Of a stretch of DNA of 64,000 bases, positions 8,633 through 16,414 are shown piece after piece. The translations under genes and the position numbers were made by a program. The notes under the pieces were generated by a model. It ran no database searches, had not been told where the DNA came from, and saw only the letters and a program-made list of their open reading frames with translations. This DNA is from Candidatus Protochlamydia sp. (lineage in GTDB: Bacteria > Chlamydiota > Chlamydiia > Chlamydiales > Parachlamydiaceae), in contig JACDAQ010000039.1 in assembly GCA_013695355.1 (NCBI GenBank), positions 24,579 to 88,578 of the forward strand, read 5' to 3'. Numbering within the stretch: position 1 is the stretch's first letter; every line of letters starts with the position of its first letter.

Positions 8633-9128
8633 TCAAACGCATGACAACGTGAAAAATGATAATTTTGCAGCTTTTTTATCGAAGGTGTATGACGTTGTCA
8701 ACCAAGAGTTTGATTTATCAGCCCAATAAGACAGTCTGCAAAATTAGATTTAGACTTTCGATATTTAAATGCTTTAACAACCTGTTTATAGATTTTGAAC
8801 AGATTCTAAGTGCTAATTGACGATTTTCGATTTCAATTTGTTTGGCATGAAAAAGTTTATTTAAGAATTCATTTATTTCGGAGAGATTTTAAGCATATTT
8901 CTTATATCTTTTGGAATGTAACTTGCCCCTTGCTAGTGATGGTTGCTTTTCTTAGCTACATAATTGATACATTAAATCCAGTTCATTTTCCTTACCAAGG
9001 GTAAGGAATGTAGAATATTATTACAAGCTTCAGTATTACCTAATCATGTTGCACTTATAAAGTGGTAGTTCTTGCGAGAATCCAAACTGCATGCTAAAAT
9101 TTGGATGACTAATTTAATCAAGGATTTT
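8633..9128. other. Intergenic stretch with nested inverted repeats
   Basis: No gene is supported. GACAACGT (8643-8650) pairs with ACGTTGTC (8692-8699), and AATTTTGCAG (8661-8670) pairs with the CTGCAAAATT at 8736-8745. One of these may terminate plsX transcription. A short frame near 8810-9004 has a GTG start, no ribosome site and no recognisable content. In C. trachomatis this position after plsX is occupied by pmpD, which is absent here. Confidence 0.5.
8779..8810. repeat. Dispersed motif ending GAACAGATTCTAAG, copy 2
   Basis: CCTGTTTATAGATTTTGAAC leads into GAACAGATTCTAAG and matches the copy at 3901-3933 in most positions. Confidence 0.5.
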
Positions 9129-10808
9129 ATGCCCAGACCTCTTCCGATTGGTATTAGTGATTTTAAGAAAGTGATCGAGGAAGGTTACGCTTATGTCGAT
9201 AAAACACTTTTTATACAAGAGCTAATCGAAGAGGGAACAAACGTTGCCTTGATTCCACGCTTACGGCGATTTGGTAAAACGTTAAATCTTTCGATGCTGC
9301 GCTATTTTTTTGAAAAAACCTCTACCGACACCGGCCATCTTTTCTTTGCTCTAAAAATTTGGAAAAATTCAAAATATAGGGAACTGCAAGGTCAATTTCC
9401 CGTTATTTTTATTTCTCTGAAAGATGTTAAACATAGCTCTTGGCAGCAAACTTTAGCTTCCTTTCGTCAATTAATTGCGAAGGAGTTTGAACGCCACAGT
9501 TATCTTAATGATTCAGCATTTCTTTCTCCCAGTGAAAAAGAGCGCTACAATAAAATTTTATTCCTTGACGGAGATCAAAGTTCCTACGAGGATAGTCTCC
9601 GTTTTCTTTCCGAACTTTTGCATCGGTATCATTCAAAACGAACGATCCTGTTGATTGATGAATATGATACGCCTGCCCATAGCGCCTATATGGGGGGATT
9701 TTACAATGAGTTGATATCATTTTTGCGCAATTGGCTTTCTGCAGGATTAAAAGACAACAGTTCTTTGGAGCGGGGAGTGCTGACAGGGATATTGCGAATT
9801 GCAAAGGAAAGCATATTTTCTGGATTGAATAACATTTTTACATTTACAATCTTAAATGAGACCTTCCAAGATAAATTTGGGCTGCTTGAATTCGAAGTAA
9901 AAGCGCTGCTTGAAGAATTTGATCTTTTAGATCAAATTCCCTTGATAAGAGAATGGTATAATGGTTATCGCATAGGTTCTTGCGAAGGGATTTATAATCC
10001 ATGGTCTGTTCTATCTTGCATTCAAGAAAAAGGGCGACTGGCGCCTTACTGGGTCAATACTAGCGACAATGCACTGATGAAGCAATTAATTGGTGGCGGT
10101 TCAGATGATCTGAAAGCTGATATCGAAGAGCTTTTAAAAAATCAAGTGATTGAAAAAAATATTGAAGATGGCATTATTTTTACAGATCTTGAACGAAGTC
10201 ATGAATCGGTATGGACCTTGTTGCTTTTTAGCGGCTATCTAGCGTTAACAGAAACTCCTTCGTATGGCAAACCTTGCAAATTGCGCATTCCCAATGTAGA
10301 GGTTGCCGAACTGTATCGTTCCACAGTATTGGATTGGTTTAAAAATAGCATTCATCTTTCAAAATATCATCTGCTTCTAAAATCTTTAATTTCCGGAGAT
10401 GTCGATACATTTTCAAAAATTTTTGCTGATTTTATGGTCTCTTCAATCAGTGTTTTTGACACTTCCCCTGAAGAACCGGAAAAAATCTATCATGCCTTTG
10501 TCCTTGGGATGCTCCTGGGTTTGAAGGACAGCCATGAAGTTAAATCCAATCGGGAAAGCGGCTATGGGCGTTATGATGTCATGCTCATTCCCAAAGATAA
10601 GAATGAGTTAGGAATTATAATGGAATTCAAAAAAATTACTTCTTACGATCAAATGAATTTGGAAGAGGCTGCAGCCTCTGCTCTTAAGCAAATTGAAGAA
10701 AAAAATTATCGTCAGGACCTCCTGGATCGGGGAATAAAAAAAATCCTCTACTTAGGATTGGCGTTCAAAGGAAAACAATGCAAAATTAGCAGTAAAATCC
10801 CAGTTTAA
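9129..10808 (+). CDS. AAA-ATPase-like / PD-(D/E)XK nuclease-like protein (DUF1703 type)
   Basis: A protein of 559 residues from the ATG at 9129, preceded by AAGG; a TTG at 9072 in the same frame has no ribosome site. The N-terminal AAA-ATPase-like part carries RRFGKT (a Walker A variant of this family), LLIDEYDTP (Walker B region) and LTGILRIAKES with SGLNN, all hallmarks of the family. The C-terminal part carries SGYGRYDVMLIP and an IIMEFKK strand, the PD-(D/E)XK_9 nuclease-like core. Many intracellular and gut bacteria carry expanded sets of such genes, and the function is unknown. It stands alone between plsX and AT-rich DNA, in an interval bracketed by plsX and a plsX remnant, which suggests an insertion. 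Confidence 0.88.
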   Translation: MPRPLPIGISDFKKVIEEGYAYVDKTLFIQELIEEGTNVALIPRLRRFGKTLNLSMLRYFFEKTSTDTGHLFFALKIWKNSKYRELQGQFPVIFISLKDVKHSSWQQTLASFRQLIAKEFERHSYLNDSAFLSPSEKERYNKILFLDGDQSSYEDSLRFLSELLHRYHSKRTILLIDEYDTPAHSAYMGGFYNELISFLRNWLSAGLKDNSSLERGVLTGILRIAKESIFSGLNNIFTFTILNETFQDKFGLLEFEVKALLEEFDLLDQIPLIREWYNGYRIGSCEGIYNPWSVLSCIQEKGRLAPYWVNTSDNALMKQLIGGGSDDLKADIEELLKNQVIEKNIEDGIIFTDLERSHESVWTLLLFSGYLALTETPSYGKPCKLRIPNVEVAELYRSTVLDWFKNSIHLSKYHLLLKSLISGDVDTFSKIFADFMVSSISVFDTSPEEPEKIYHAFVLGMLLGLKDSHEVKSNRESGYGRYDVMLIPKDKNELGIIMEFKKITSYDQMNLEEAAASALKQIEEKNYRQDLLDRGIKKILYLGLAFKGKQCKISSKIPV

Positions 10809-11681
10809 TTTTTTGTAAAATATTATAACCCCCAATTACTTCCTATTTCACGGCATTTCACTGACTTAGTGGAACTTTCACTTCCAAAAATCATAAATGT
10901 AATTAGCTACCGCATCCCGTTTTATATATCTTTTTAGATAGCTTGCATTAACAAAATAAAAATTTTTTAATTTCAAAATTAGGTATTATTTTAAATCATC
11001 ATAATACATGATTTAAATTTAAATGTGGTTTGTTTGTGAATGTTAATAATTTTCCATTTATATGAAAATAAATCAAAGTCAAACTAAAATAAAATTTCTA
11101 TTAAAAGATTTAGGGAGACGGCATAAAGAAGTAAAATTTGAAAAACAGAAATTGGTAAGACACTAACCAAAAGAAGTCTGGAACCTTATTAATAATTATA
11201 GTTTCCGATTGATCAAAAGACATTCTGTCTAATTAAAAAATAATTTCTTCCCCTAGTTTGCAAGTTCGCACTGACTTGCAAGCCTAAATTCGCAGGAAGA
11301 TTCCCCAAACGAAGCCCTTGGCTGGGAGGTAAAGACCTCGGCCTCTTTAGTAGCTTGTGCCTTGCCTGTAATCTATTATGGAAATGCTCTTTATCAATGG
11401 AAAGTTCAGCGTGAAAATGTTTCAAAAAACTATGCTTTGATCAGCAATTTTTCGGAAAACATCATTTCTGTGGACTGGCTTGAAAAGCTGAATAAGTTAG
11501 AGTTTAACCTTGAAAATGGTGAAATGGAAGGATTTACATCTAAATGCAAATCCATCATAAAGGAAGAATTCGAATTAGAATCTGACCAAAAAGGTTAAAA
11601 AAGCATTGAGTAGCACTTGGCATAATATTCTAAGGCCAATCTTCAAGGATTGGCCAAAGTCAAATTTTAAGCATGGGGCCA
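10809..11681. other. AT-rich interval, mostly without genes
   Basis: Apart from the fragment at 11362-11598 I see no gene. A small hairpin TTGCAAGT / ACTTGCAA lies at 11258-11281. Multiple stops in all frames and high A+T suggest decayed DNA. Confidence 0.5.
11362..11598 (+). pseudogene. Gene fragment with a membrane segment
   Basis: A 78-codon frame opens with TTG and has no ribosome site. The open frame extends upstream to a TGA near 11273 without a better start. It adds residues that continue a plausible membrane segment into the present N terminus (Ser-Leu-Val-Ala-Cys-Ala-Leu-Pro-Val-Ile-Tyr-Tyr). The remainder is charged and helical with good codon-like composition (Glu, Lys, Asn, Phe). 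This looks like the 3' remnant of a longer membrane protein gene. A real short gene cannot be excluded. Confidence 0.4.
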
Positions 11682-13481
11682 TTATTTTTTGGGAGCAAGT
11701 CCTTTTTCCTGAAGCAGGGCCGTCATTTCAAATTCAAGCTCTTCAAGTGTGATTTTTGAACTGAGATAATCCTCGCATATACTTTTTTCCCTTAAAGCAA
11801 AATCTTCATTTTTTAGAGATAAGAGCTTCTCATTCACAATGCCTTTTAACATAGGTTTAAAGGAAGACTCTGCTCTTATAATCTCTTTGAATTTTTTAGC
11901 CTCATCCATAAGGTTTGGAAGAGCGGCTTCCAGGCTTGAAATGGATTCCGGGTTACCGCTTGCTACCGTGGAAACATACTTGTATAATGACGATTCTTTA
12001 CCAAAATTAGCCTCAATCCGTTTAGACAAGCCACGAGCTTTAAGTTGGTTACGGTTTTCATAAAAAGGTATCTTTCCATTCGCAATGGTCTGAGCTAAAG
12101 AATTATCACCTGTACAACCAACGATTGGGCCGCTAATATGAATCATAATTTTAAAGTCTTTGGCGGATAAGCCGCCCGGATCAATGATCCGCACTTCCCT
12201 GCCGTTTTTTCCCCGTTCTGTATTATTTCCTAAAAAAATAGTATATTCTTTCTGTTCATGGCCGTCAAACCAAATGCATTTCAGTTGATTAATTCCATAA
12301 TTTTCCAGTTCGAAATCTTTAATGTTTTCTGAAAATCTTTCAAAATTATTATTATTAGTTTTATTTGAAAAAATATTAGGCAAGCATATGTCTATAGACT
12401 TGTCAATTGAATTGGCCTCTGCGAAACTGACGATGTCTGCTACAAATCGAGCGCGTAAATACCCATGTGTCATATAATTAAAAAAACAAATATTATTCGA
12501 CGAATAGTTATCTAGGTTATCGTCCGAATAATAATTATTAAATAAAACTGATTTTAAATTAGAATTTTTTAGGTCTTGCCAATTATATTCTTTTTCTGAA
12601 GGCAAAAAAACTCCAACTGTATTTTCAGATGGGTAAAACCCTGTTTGAATTTCAAAACTTCCAAATGCTTTGCTTCCTCCGGAATCCGTATCATGTTCTT
12701 TGATTTTAATGCATTTTTCTTTTATGCTGCTTAAAAAATCATCGGGTAACATATACCCAATAATAGAAACACCCGCCTCAATGACAATAGCTGCTGCTTG
12801 CAATTTTTCTTGAATTTTTGCCTCTGGACTAAAGGCATCTAAAGGAATAGAAATAGGATATTCATTCGCATTCCCATAATAAACCAAATCGAGAGTTCCC
12901 TCTCTTATTTTCGTGGTATCTAAATTATTTTCCCATTTTTTTGAAGAACTGGCAATAATGCAAATGCCCCGATCAGGGAATTCTTTTTGTAAAGTTTTTT
13001 GCTGATGTCGAATGGCTGCCCAGTCTCCTCGTCCGTCTCCTAAGACTTGCCCCGTGATAATAATCTTTTCGTTGCCCTCTACTGGCGGGCATTTTGCCAT
13101 TAGATTCCATATGGCACGATTCGCTCTTTCCTGACTGGGGGGAGAATTAAGCACTGTTTTGGCAATTTCTTCCACTTTCTGGCTTTTATTAGCTGTTTCC
13201 GGATCTAAAATGATTGTTTTTGTTTCAATAAATTGAGAAGATAATTTATCAATATTATTGAAAGTTTCATTAACATTTTCACTTAATTGAAGTTTATCAT
13301 AGATGGATTTTGGAATAGCAACATTCTTAAAATGAGAACATTGTTGGAATATTGAGATGGCATTTTTGACAATTTTTTGTTCATTATTATCTAGCTGTTT
13401 TAAACCGTCTTTTTTCCAATTTGTAATCTGATTATCTAATTGATAAATGAAATTTTCATCCACATAATGATTGGTATTCAT
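11682..13481 (-). CDS. Large hypothetical protein, possibly GT-B glycosyltransferase-like
   Basis: A product of 599 residues from an ATG at 13481. Residues about 140-180 read Gly-Gln-Val-Leu-Gly-Asp-Gly-Arg-Gly-Asp-Trp and then a strand-helix pair, like the first Rossmann unit of GT-B enzymes. Near residues 445-490 there is Gly-Pro-Ile-Val-Gly-Cys-Thr-Gly-Asp-Asn-Ser-Leu, followed by Gly-Lys-Ile-Pro-Phe-Tyr-Glu. That pattern resembles the nucleotide-sugar-binding C-terminal half of GT-B folds. The N-terminal 130 residues are helical and polar and the C-terminal 90 are charged and helical. No signal peptide or membrane segment is seen. The family is unrecognised and the fold assignment is tentative. 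Lone gene in the accessory block. Confidence 0.6.
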   Translation of the reverse strand: MNTNHYVDENFIYQLDNQITNWKKDGLKQLDNNEQKIVKNAISIFQQCSHFKNVAIPKSIYDKLQLSENVNETFNNIDKLSSQFIETKTIILDPETANKSQKVEEIAKTVLNSPPSQERANRAIWNLMAKCPPVEGNEKIIITGQVLGDGRGDWAAIRHQQKTLQKEFPDRGICIIASSSKKWENNLDTTKIREGTLDLVYYGNANEYPISIPLDAFSPEAKIQEKLQAAAIVIEAGVSIIGYMLPDDFLSSIKEKCIKIKEHDTDSGGSKAFGSFEIQTGFYPSENTVGVFLPSEKEYNWQDLKNSNLKSVLFNNYYSDDNLDNYSSNNICFFNYMTHGYLRARFVADIVSFAEANSIDKSIDICLPNIFSNKTNNNNFERFSENIKDFELENYGINQLKCIWFDGHEQKEYTIFLGNNTERGKNGREVRIIDPGGLSAKDFKIMIHISGPIVGCTGDNSLAQTIANGKIPFYENRNQLKARGLSKRIEANFGKESSLYKYVSTVASGNPESISSLEAALPNLMDEAKKFKEIIRAESSFKPMLKGIVNEKLLSLKNEDFALREKSICEDYLSSKITLEELEFEMTALLQEKGLAPKK

Positions 13482-13673
13482 AAAATTTATGCCTTATGTT
13501 AATTTATCTATATGATAACTATTTTTTTAAGTTATTTGTAAAATATAGATGTTTGCTAATATTTTATCCACCAATTAAAGTAAATAAGTACTCAGACACA
13601 GATTTTTGATTGATTTCGACATCAAAATTCTTCATATATCTCATCCCCCCAATTAGTTTTCTGTCTGCCAAAT

Positions 13674-13826
13674 ATTTCGCAAGCGGATTGGTACGAATTC
13701 CATTGTGAAGGAATGCCATGGAAAATCATCGGTCAAAGACCTTTTGAAATGGACTTAAAGGGGCGGCGGACCTAGCTGATAACGACTTCATTTACCAATT
13801 GAAATAGCTGGCCGAATAATCAAAAC
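13674..13826 (+). pseudogene. plsX: Decayed copy of the 3' end of plsX
   Basis: The sequence aligns along its length with the last part of plsX. CCATGGAAAATCATCGGTCA here corresponds to CCATGGCAAATCATCTGTCA at 8528. Further matches are CTTAAAGGGGCGG against ATTAAAGGGGCTG and AACGACTTCATT against AATGACTTCATT. The end CCGAATAATCAAAAC matches CTGAATAATCAAACG, including the plsX stop codon and the bases after it. In-frame stops and indels make it non-coding. Its orientation is the same as plsX. The rest of 13482-13846 holds nothing else recognisable. Confidence 0.85.
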
Positions 13827-13846
13827 TTCTTAAAAATTAAAGCTGT

Positions 13847-15118
13847 TTATTGCTCCTTTGTCTTCACCCAAATTTTATAGGTATGTAATACTTGTAAAGA
13901 GTTTTTATATTCTTTATGAATTGATTGAATGTTTTTAGGGATTAAATAAGTAAAATAGAAAGAAATAAAATCGTTGTTAGCCTGGGACTCAACTGTGCAG
14001 CCTCTTGCTGCCTGTAGTAGGGCTTTTACCACCTGATTAACAGTACATGCATTTATAGCTTCTAGGTCGTGAATTATTAAATATTTTTTAATCCATTTCT
14101 TTAATTCATTAGCGTCTTCTCTAGTTTTAGGAAGTGCTATGATTGACTGATTTCTTACAGTATCAAGGCTTGTTCGATACGTCTCTTCATTTTGATCAAT
14201 ATATTTAACGTTTTTCTGATTAAATAGATTATTAAAACTTAAGGGTTTAAATTCGCTATACCATGTTTGCATATCATCCCTGGAAACGGGAAGGGAAATT
14301 CGTAAAGCAATGCTTTCCTTTGAATCAACCACCTGAATTTTAGCATCATCATTAAGAAAAATTTTATCTAATTTTAAAAAATCAAGGATTTCCATGCAAA
14401 TTTTTTTGACATTAGTTCCAGAAATATAAGCTCCCCTTTCAATATGAATTATTTCGGCAATTTTTATCTCCTTATCAAGACGAATTTGAAAAAAATATTT
14501 ATTCTCATTATCATCATAACAAGCATTGATAAAATAGTATTTTTGGTTAGATAAAGAGGCTTTGGGATAATTTTGATCGCATTCGGAAAAGCACTGAGAA
14601 TCGAACACCCTTTCATCAATATTCATATATATCCAGGTAGATTTGGTTGAAAGACATCCTTCGGGTATGTGCAGCCAAAAAACCCAAGAATTTTCCTCCT
14701 GCTTAATGCTTATCGACTGTAGTTTTTCGAAGCGTTGCATAGAATTGGCATCAGAGTGTATTTCCAAGATATCTTGGAATTCGTCAAGAGTTAAAACGGG
14801 GACATCTAAATCAGAATCAGTGCAAGATTTTACTACTCCAATCGTCGGGTCGATTTCTAATTCATTTTCGTTTTTTTCTTCATAATTCTTTTTTGGTTTT
14901 TTTTCTCGGATATTATCCGGAATTAATATTGAACTTATTGCTGTTAATTTCCTTTTATTTTTTAATAATTTATTTTCTTCTTCATGTGAATAGATGGTAT
15001 TACTGATATCGTGGCCAAAGAACTTACCGTTCATTGTGTTTATTTCAAATTCAAATGCATTATAATTAAAATTTGTATTTTCAATTTGATTGTTATTTAA
15101 TAATAAATTTGAATTCAT
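13847..15118 (-). CDS. Hypothetical protein, no recognised domain
   Basis: A protein of 423 residues from an ATG at 15118. I do not recognise a family. The first 30 residues are very rich in Asn, residues 70-95 are charged (Lys, Glu) and likely disordered, and the rest looks globular with many aromatic residues and ten or so cysteines without a metal-site spacing. There is no signal peptide or membrane segment. High Asn and Lys content and A+T-rich codons are like the other accessory genes here. Its stop lies just beyond the plsX remnant. An effector role is possible by composition and setting only. Confidence 0.65.
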   Translation of the reverse strand: MNSNLLLNNNQIENTNFNYNAFEFEINTMNGKFFGHDISNTIYSHEEENKLLKNKRKLTAISSILIPDNIREKKPKKNYEEKNENELEIDPTIGVVKSCTDSDLDVPVLTLDEFQDILEIHSDANSMQRFEKLQSISIKQEENSWVFWLHIPEGCLSTKSTWIYMNIDERVFDSQCFSECDQNYPKASLSNQKYYFINACYDDNENKYFFQIRLDKEIKIAEIIHIERGAYISGTNVKKICMEILDFLKLDKIFLNDDAKIQVVDSKESIALRISLPVSRDDMQTWYSEFKPLSFNNLFNQKNVKYIDQNEETYRTSLDTVRNQSIIALPKTREDANELKKWIKKYLIIHDLEAINACTVNQVVKALLQAARGCTVESQANNDFISFYFTYLIPKNIQSIHKEYKNSLQVLHTYKIWVKTKEQ

Positions 15119-15645
15119 AATGTAAGCCTTTTTTAATAGAGAAATTATCCATTATTCGATGATTAAAAAACAATATGAATTAATTTATATTAATAAAATT
15201 AAATTTTGATATTACAAAGGAAGCCTATTATAAAAAACAATTACGGAAAGAAATAGCAGCCGAAGATGATGCGCATTAAGGGTGAAATAAGAATCAAAAT
15301 CTCAGTGCAGAGGCAAGAGGGTAAGGGACTCGATCTTCCAGTCCCTCCATTAATGCAATAGAGTTTGATTCCCGATGCTGCGGGCAGCTTTCCAGCATCA
15401 GACGACCCAGCGCATTTTACCACTTTAGCTTCCTTAGCATAAGGAATTTTTCAAAATTATAATGACTTTTTTTTACGATTTTTCTTGTTTCAGTTAATTT
15501 TTCTTTTTAGTAAGGTTGATTTTTTTATTGAACATGAAAAGTTATTTAAAGTTTAGAAAATAATTATTTTAAAAATAAATAATTGTTTTCATTTTTATGG
15601 GCTTTATTTAATCTAATGGTTTGAATTTCTAATTAGGAGAATAGC
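15119..15645. other. Intergenic region with a higher-GC relic
   Basis: Most of this stretch is AT-rich and empty. About 15240-15425 is noticeably richer in G+C and has a short hairpin GGGACT (15325-15330) / AGTCCC (15340-15345). On the minus strand all frames are short and two are interrupted, so this may be an old gene or element relic that I cannot identify. It does not fold as a tRNA. The 15550-15640 part probably holds the promoter of the MYND gene. Confidence 0.4.
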
Positions 15646-16176
15646 TTGAATACTGCACAAATAAATCCCATCGAGGATCCTCGTTTTTTAAATTTTATGA
15701 ACTTATGCGAGAATGACAATAAAAAGTATTTTGATAAAGTAAAAGAATATGATCATAGCTCCATGAAAGCGGCTTTAGCTAATAGCTCAATGAAATTTAT
15801 TGAATGTGATAATTGTAAAAGTACTGAAAATACAAAACTTTGTAGTAGATGCCAAGAAGTAAGATATTGTTCAACGGCATGTCAAAAAGCAGCTTGGCAG
15901 ATACATAAGAAAGTCTGTCAAAGGCAAACGTTTGAAAGTTTAGTTTTGATGAAAGAAGTGCCAAGTTGGATAGCCGATTGTGTGAAGCCATTTTATATTC
16001 AAATTGAAAATATCGAACAAATATTTAAGGATAAGGATGCATCTCCTTATATGTATGATAAAATTTCAAAAAAGAGGACTATTGTTTTTTTATCTAATTT
16101 TTGTAATCTAACCGGCCATAAGCTTCCATATGGTATTCCTATAAAACTTATACCCTTAACTTTGGAAGCAAAATAA
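15646..16176 (+). CDS. MYND-type zinc finger protein (candidate effector)
   Basis: A protein of 176 residues from a TTG at 15646, chosen because AGGAGA stands at the right distance before it. Residues 54-91 carry Cys54, Cys57, Cys66, Cys69, Cys75, Cys79, His87 and Cys91 (CX2C-X8-CX2C-X5-CX3C-X7-HX3C), the complete MYND two-zinc consensus. MYND fingers bind Pro-rich peptides in eukaryotic chromatin and signalling proteins and are rare in bacteria outside host-associated lineages. Flanks of 50 residues before and 85 after are unassigned. No signal peptide or membrane segment. Likely acquired from, or used in, a eukaryotic host. Confidence 0.85.
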   Translation: MNTAQINPIEDPRFLNFMNLCENDNKKYFDKVKEYDHSSMKAALANSSMKFIECDNCKSTENTKLCSRCQEVRYCSTACQKAAWQIHKKVCQRQTFESLVLMKEVPSWIADCVKPFYIQIENIEQIFKDKDASPYMYDKISKKRTIVFLSNFCNLTGHKLPYGIPIKLIPLTLEAK

Positions 16177-16225
16177 GCCAAGGCCTGAATCCCTTTCCTT
16201 AATAAGTGTCGGATTTTAAATTTAG

Positions 16226-16244
16226 GCACTCTTTTCAAGAGTGC
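16226..16244. terminator. Hairpin between convergent genes
   Basis: GCACTCTT (16226-16233) and AAGAGTGC (16237-16244) form a perfect 8 bp stem with a 3-base loop. It lies between the MYND gene ending at 16176 and the DUF2339 gene ending at 16415. No strong U-tract follows. Confidence 0.5.
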
Positions 16245-16414
16245 ACCTTATTACTTATTAGTTTCCCGGAGCTGCGTAAACCCTTCGTGGTTTGCCTTGC
16301 ACTGGGCTACCATTCTGATTCCCTTTCAGGAAAATTTGAGTAGGGGTTTTCTTGGGTAAAATATTTTTTTCAATTTAAACCCGACGGACTGCTGTCCCTT
16401 TCATCATAAGGGTA

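Noticed and set aside
8810..9004. Plus-strand frame with a possible membrane segment
   Set aside because: GTG start without a ribosome site, no homology, and it begins inside the dispersed 14-base motif.
15241..15423. Minus-strand frame of 60 codons, and the hairpin at 15325-15345 considered as part of a tRNA
   Set aside because: The frame has no start context and no family. The hairpin lacks an acceptor stem and a TTC arm, so it is not a tRNA.
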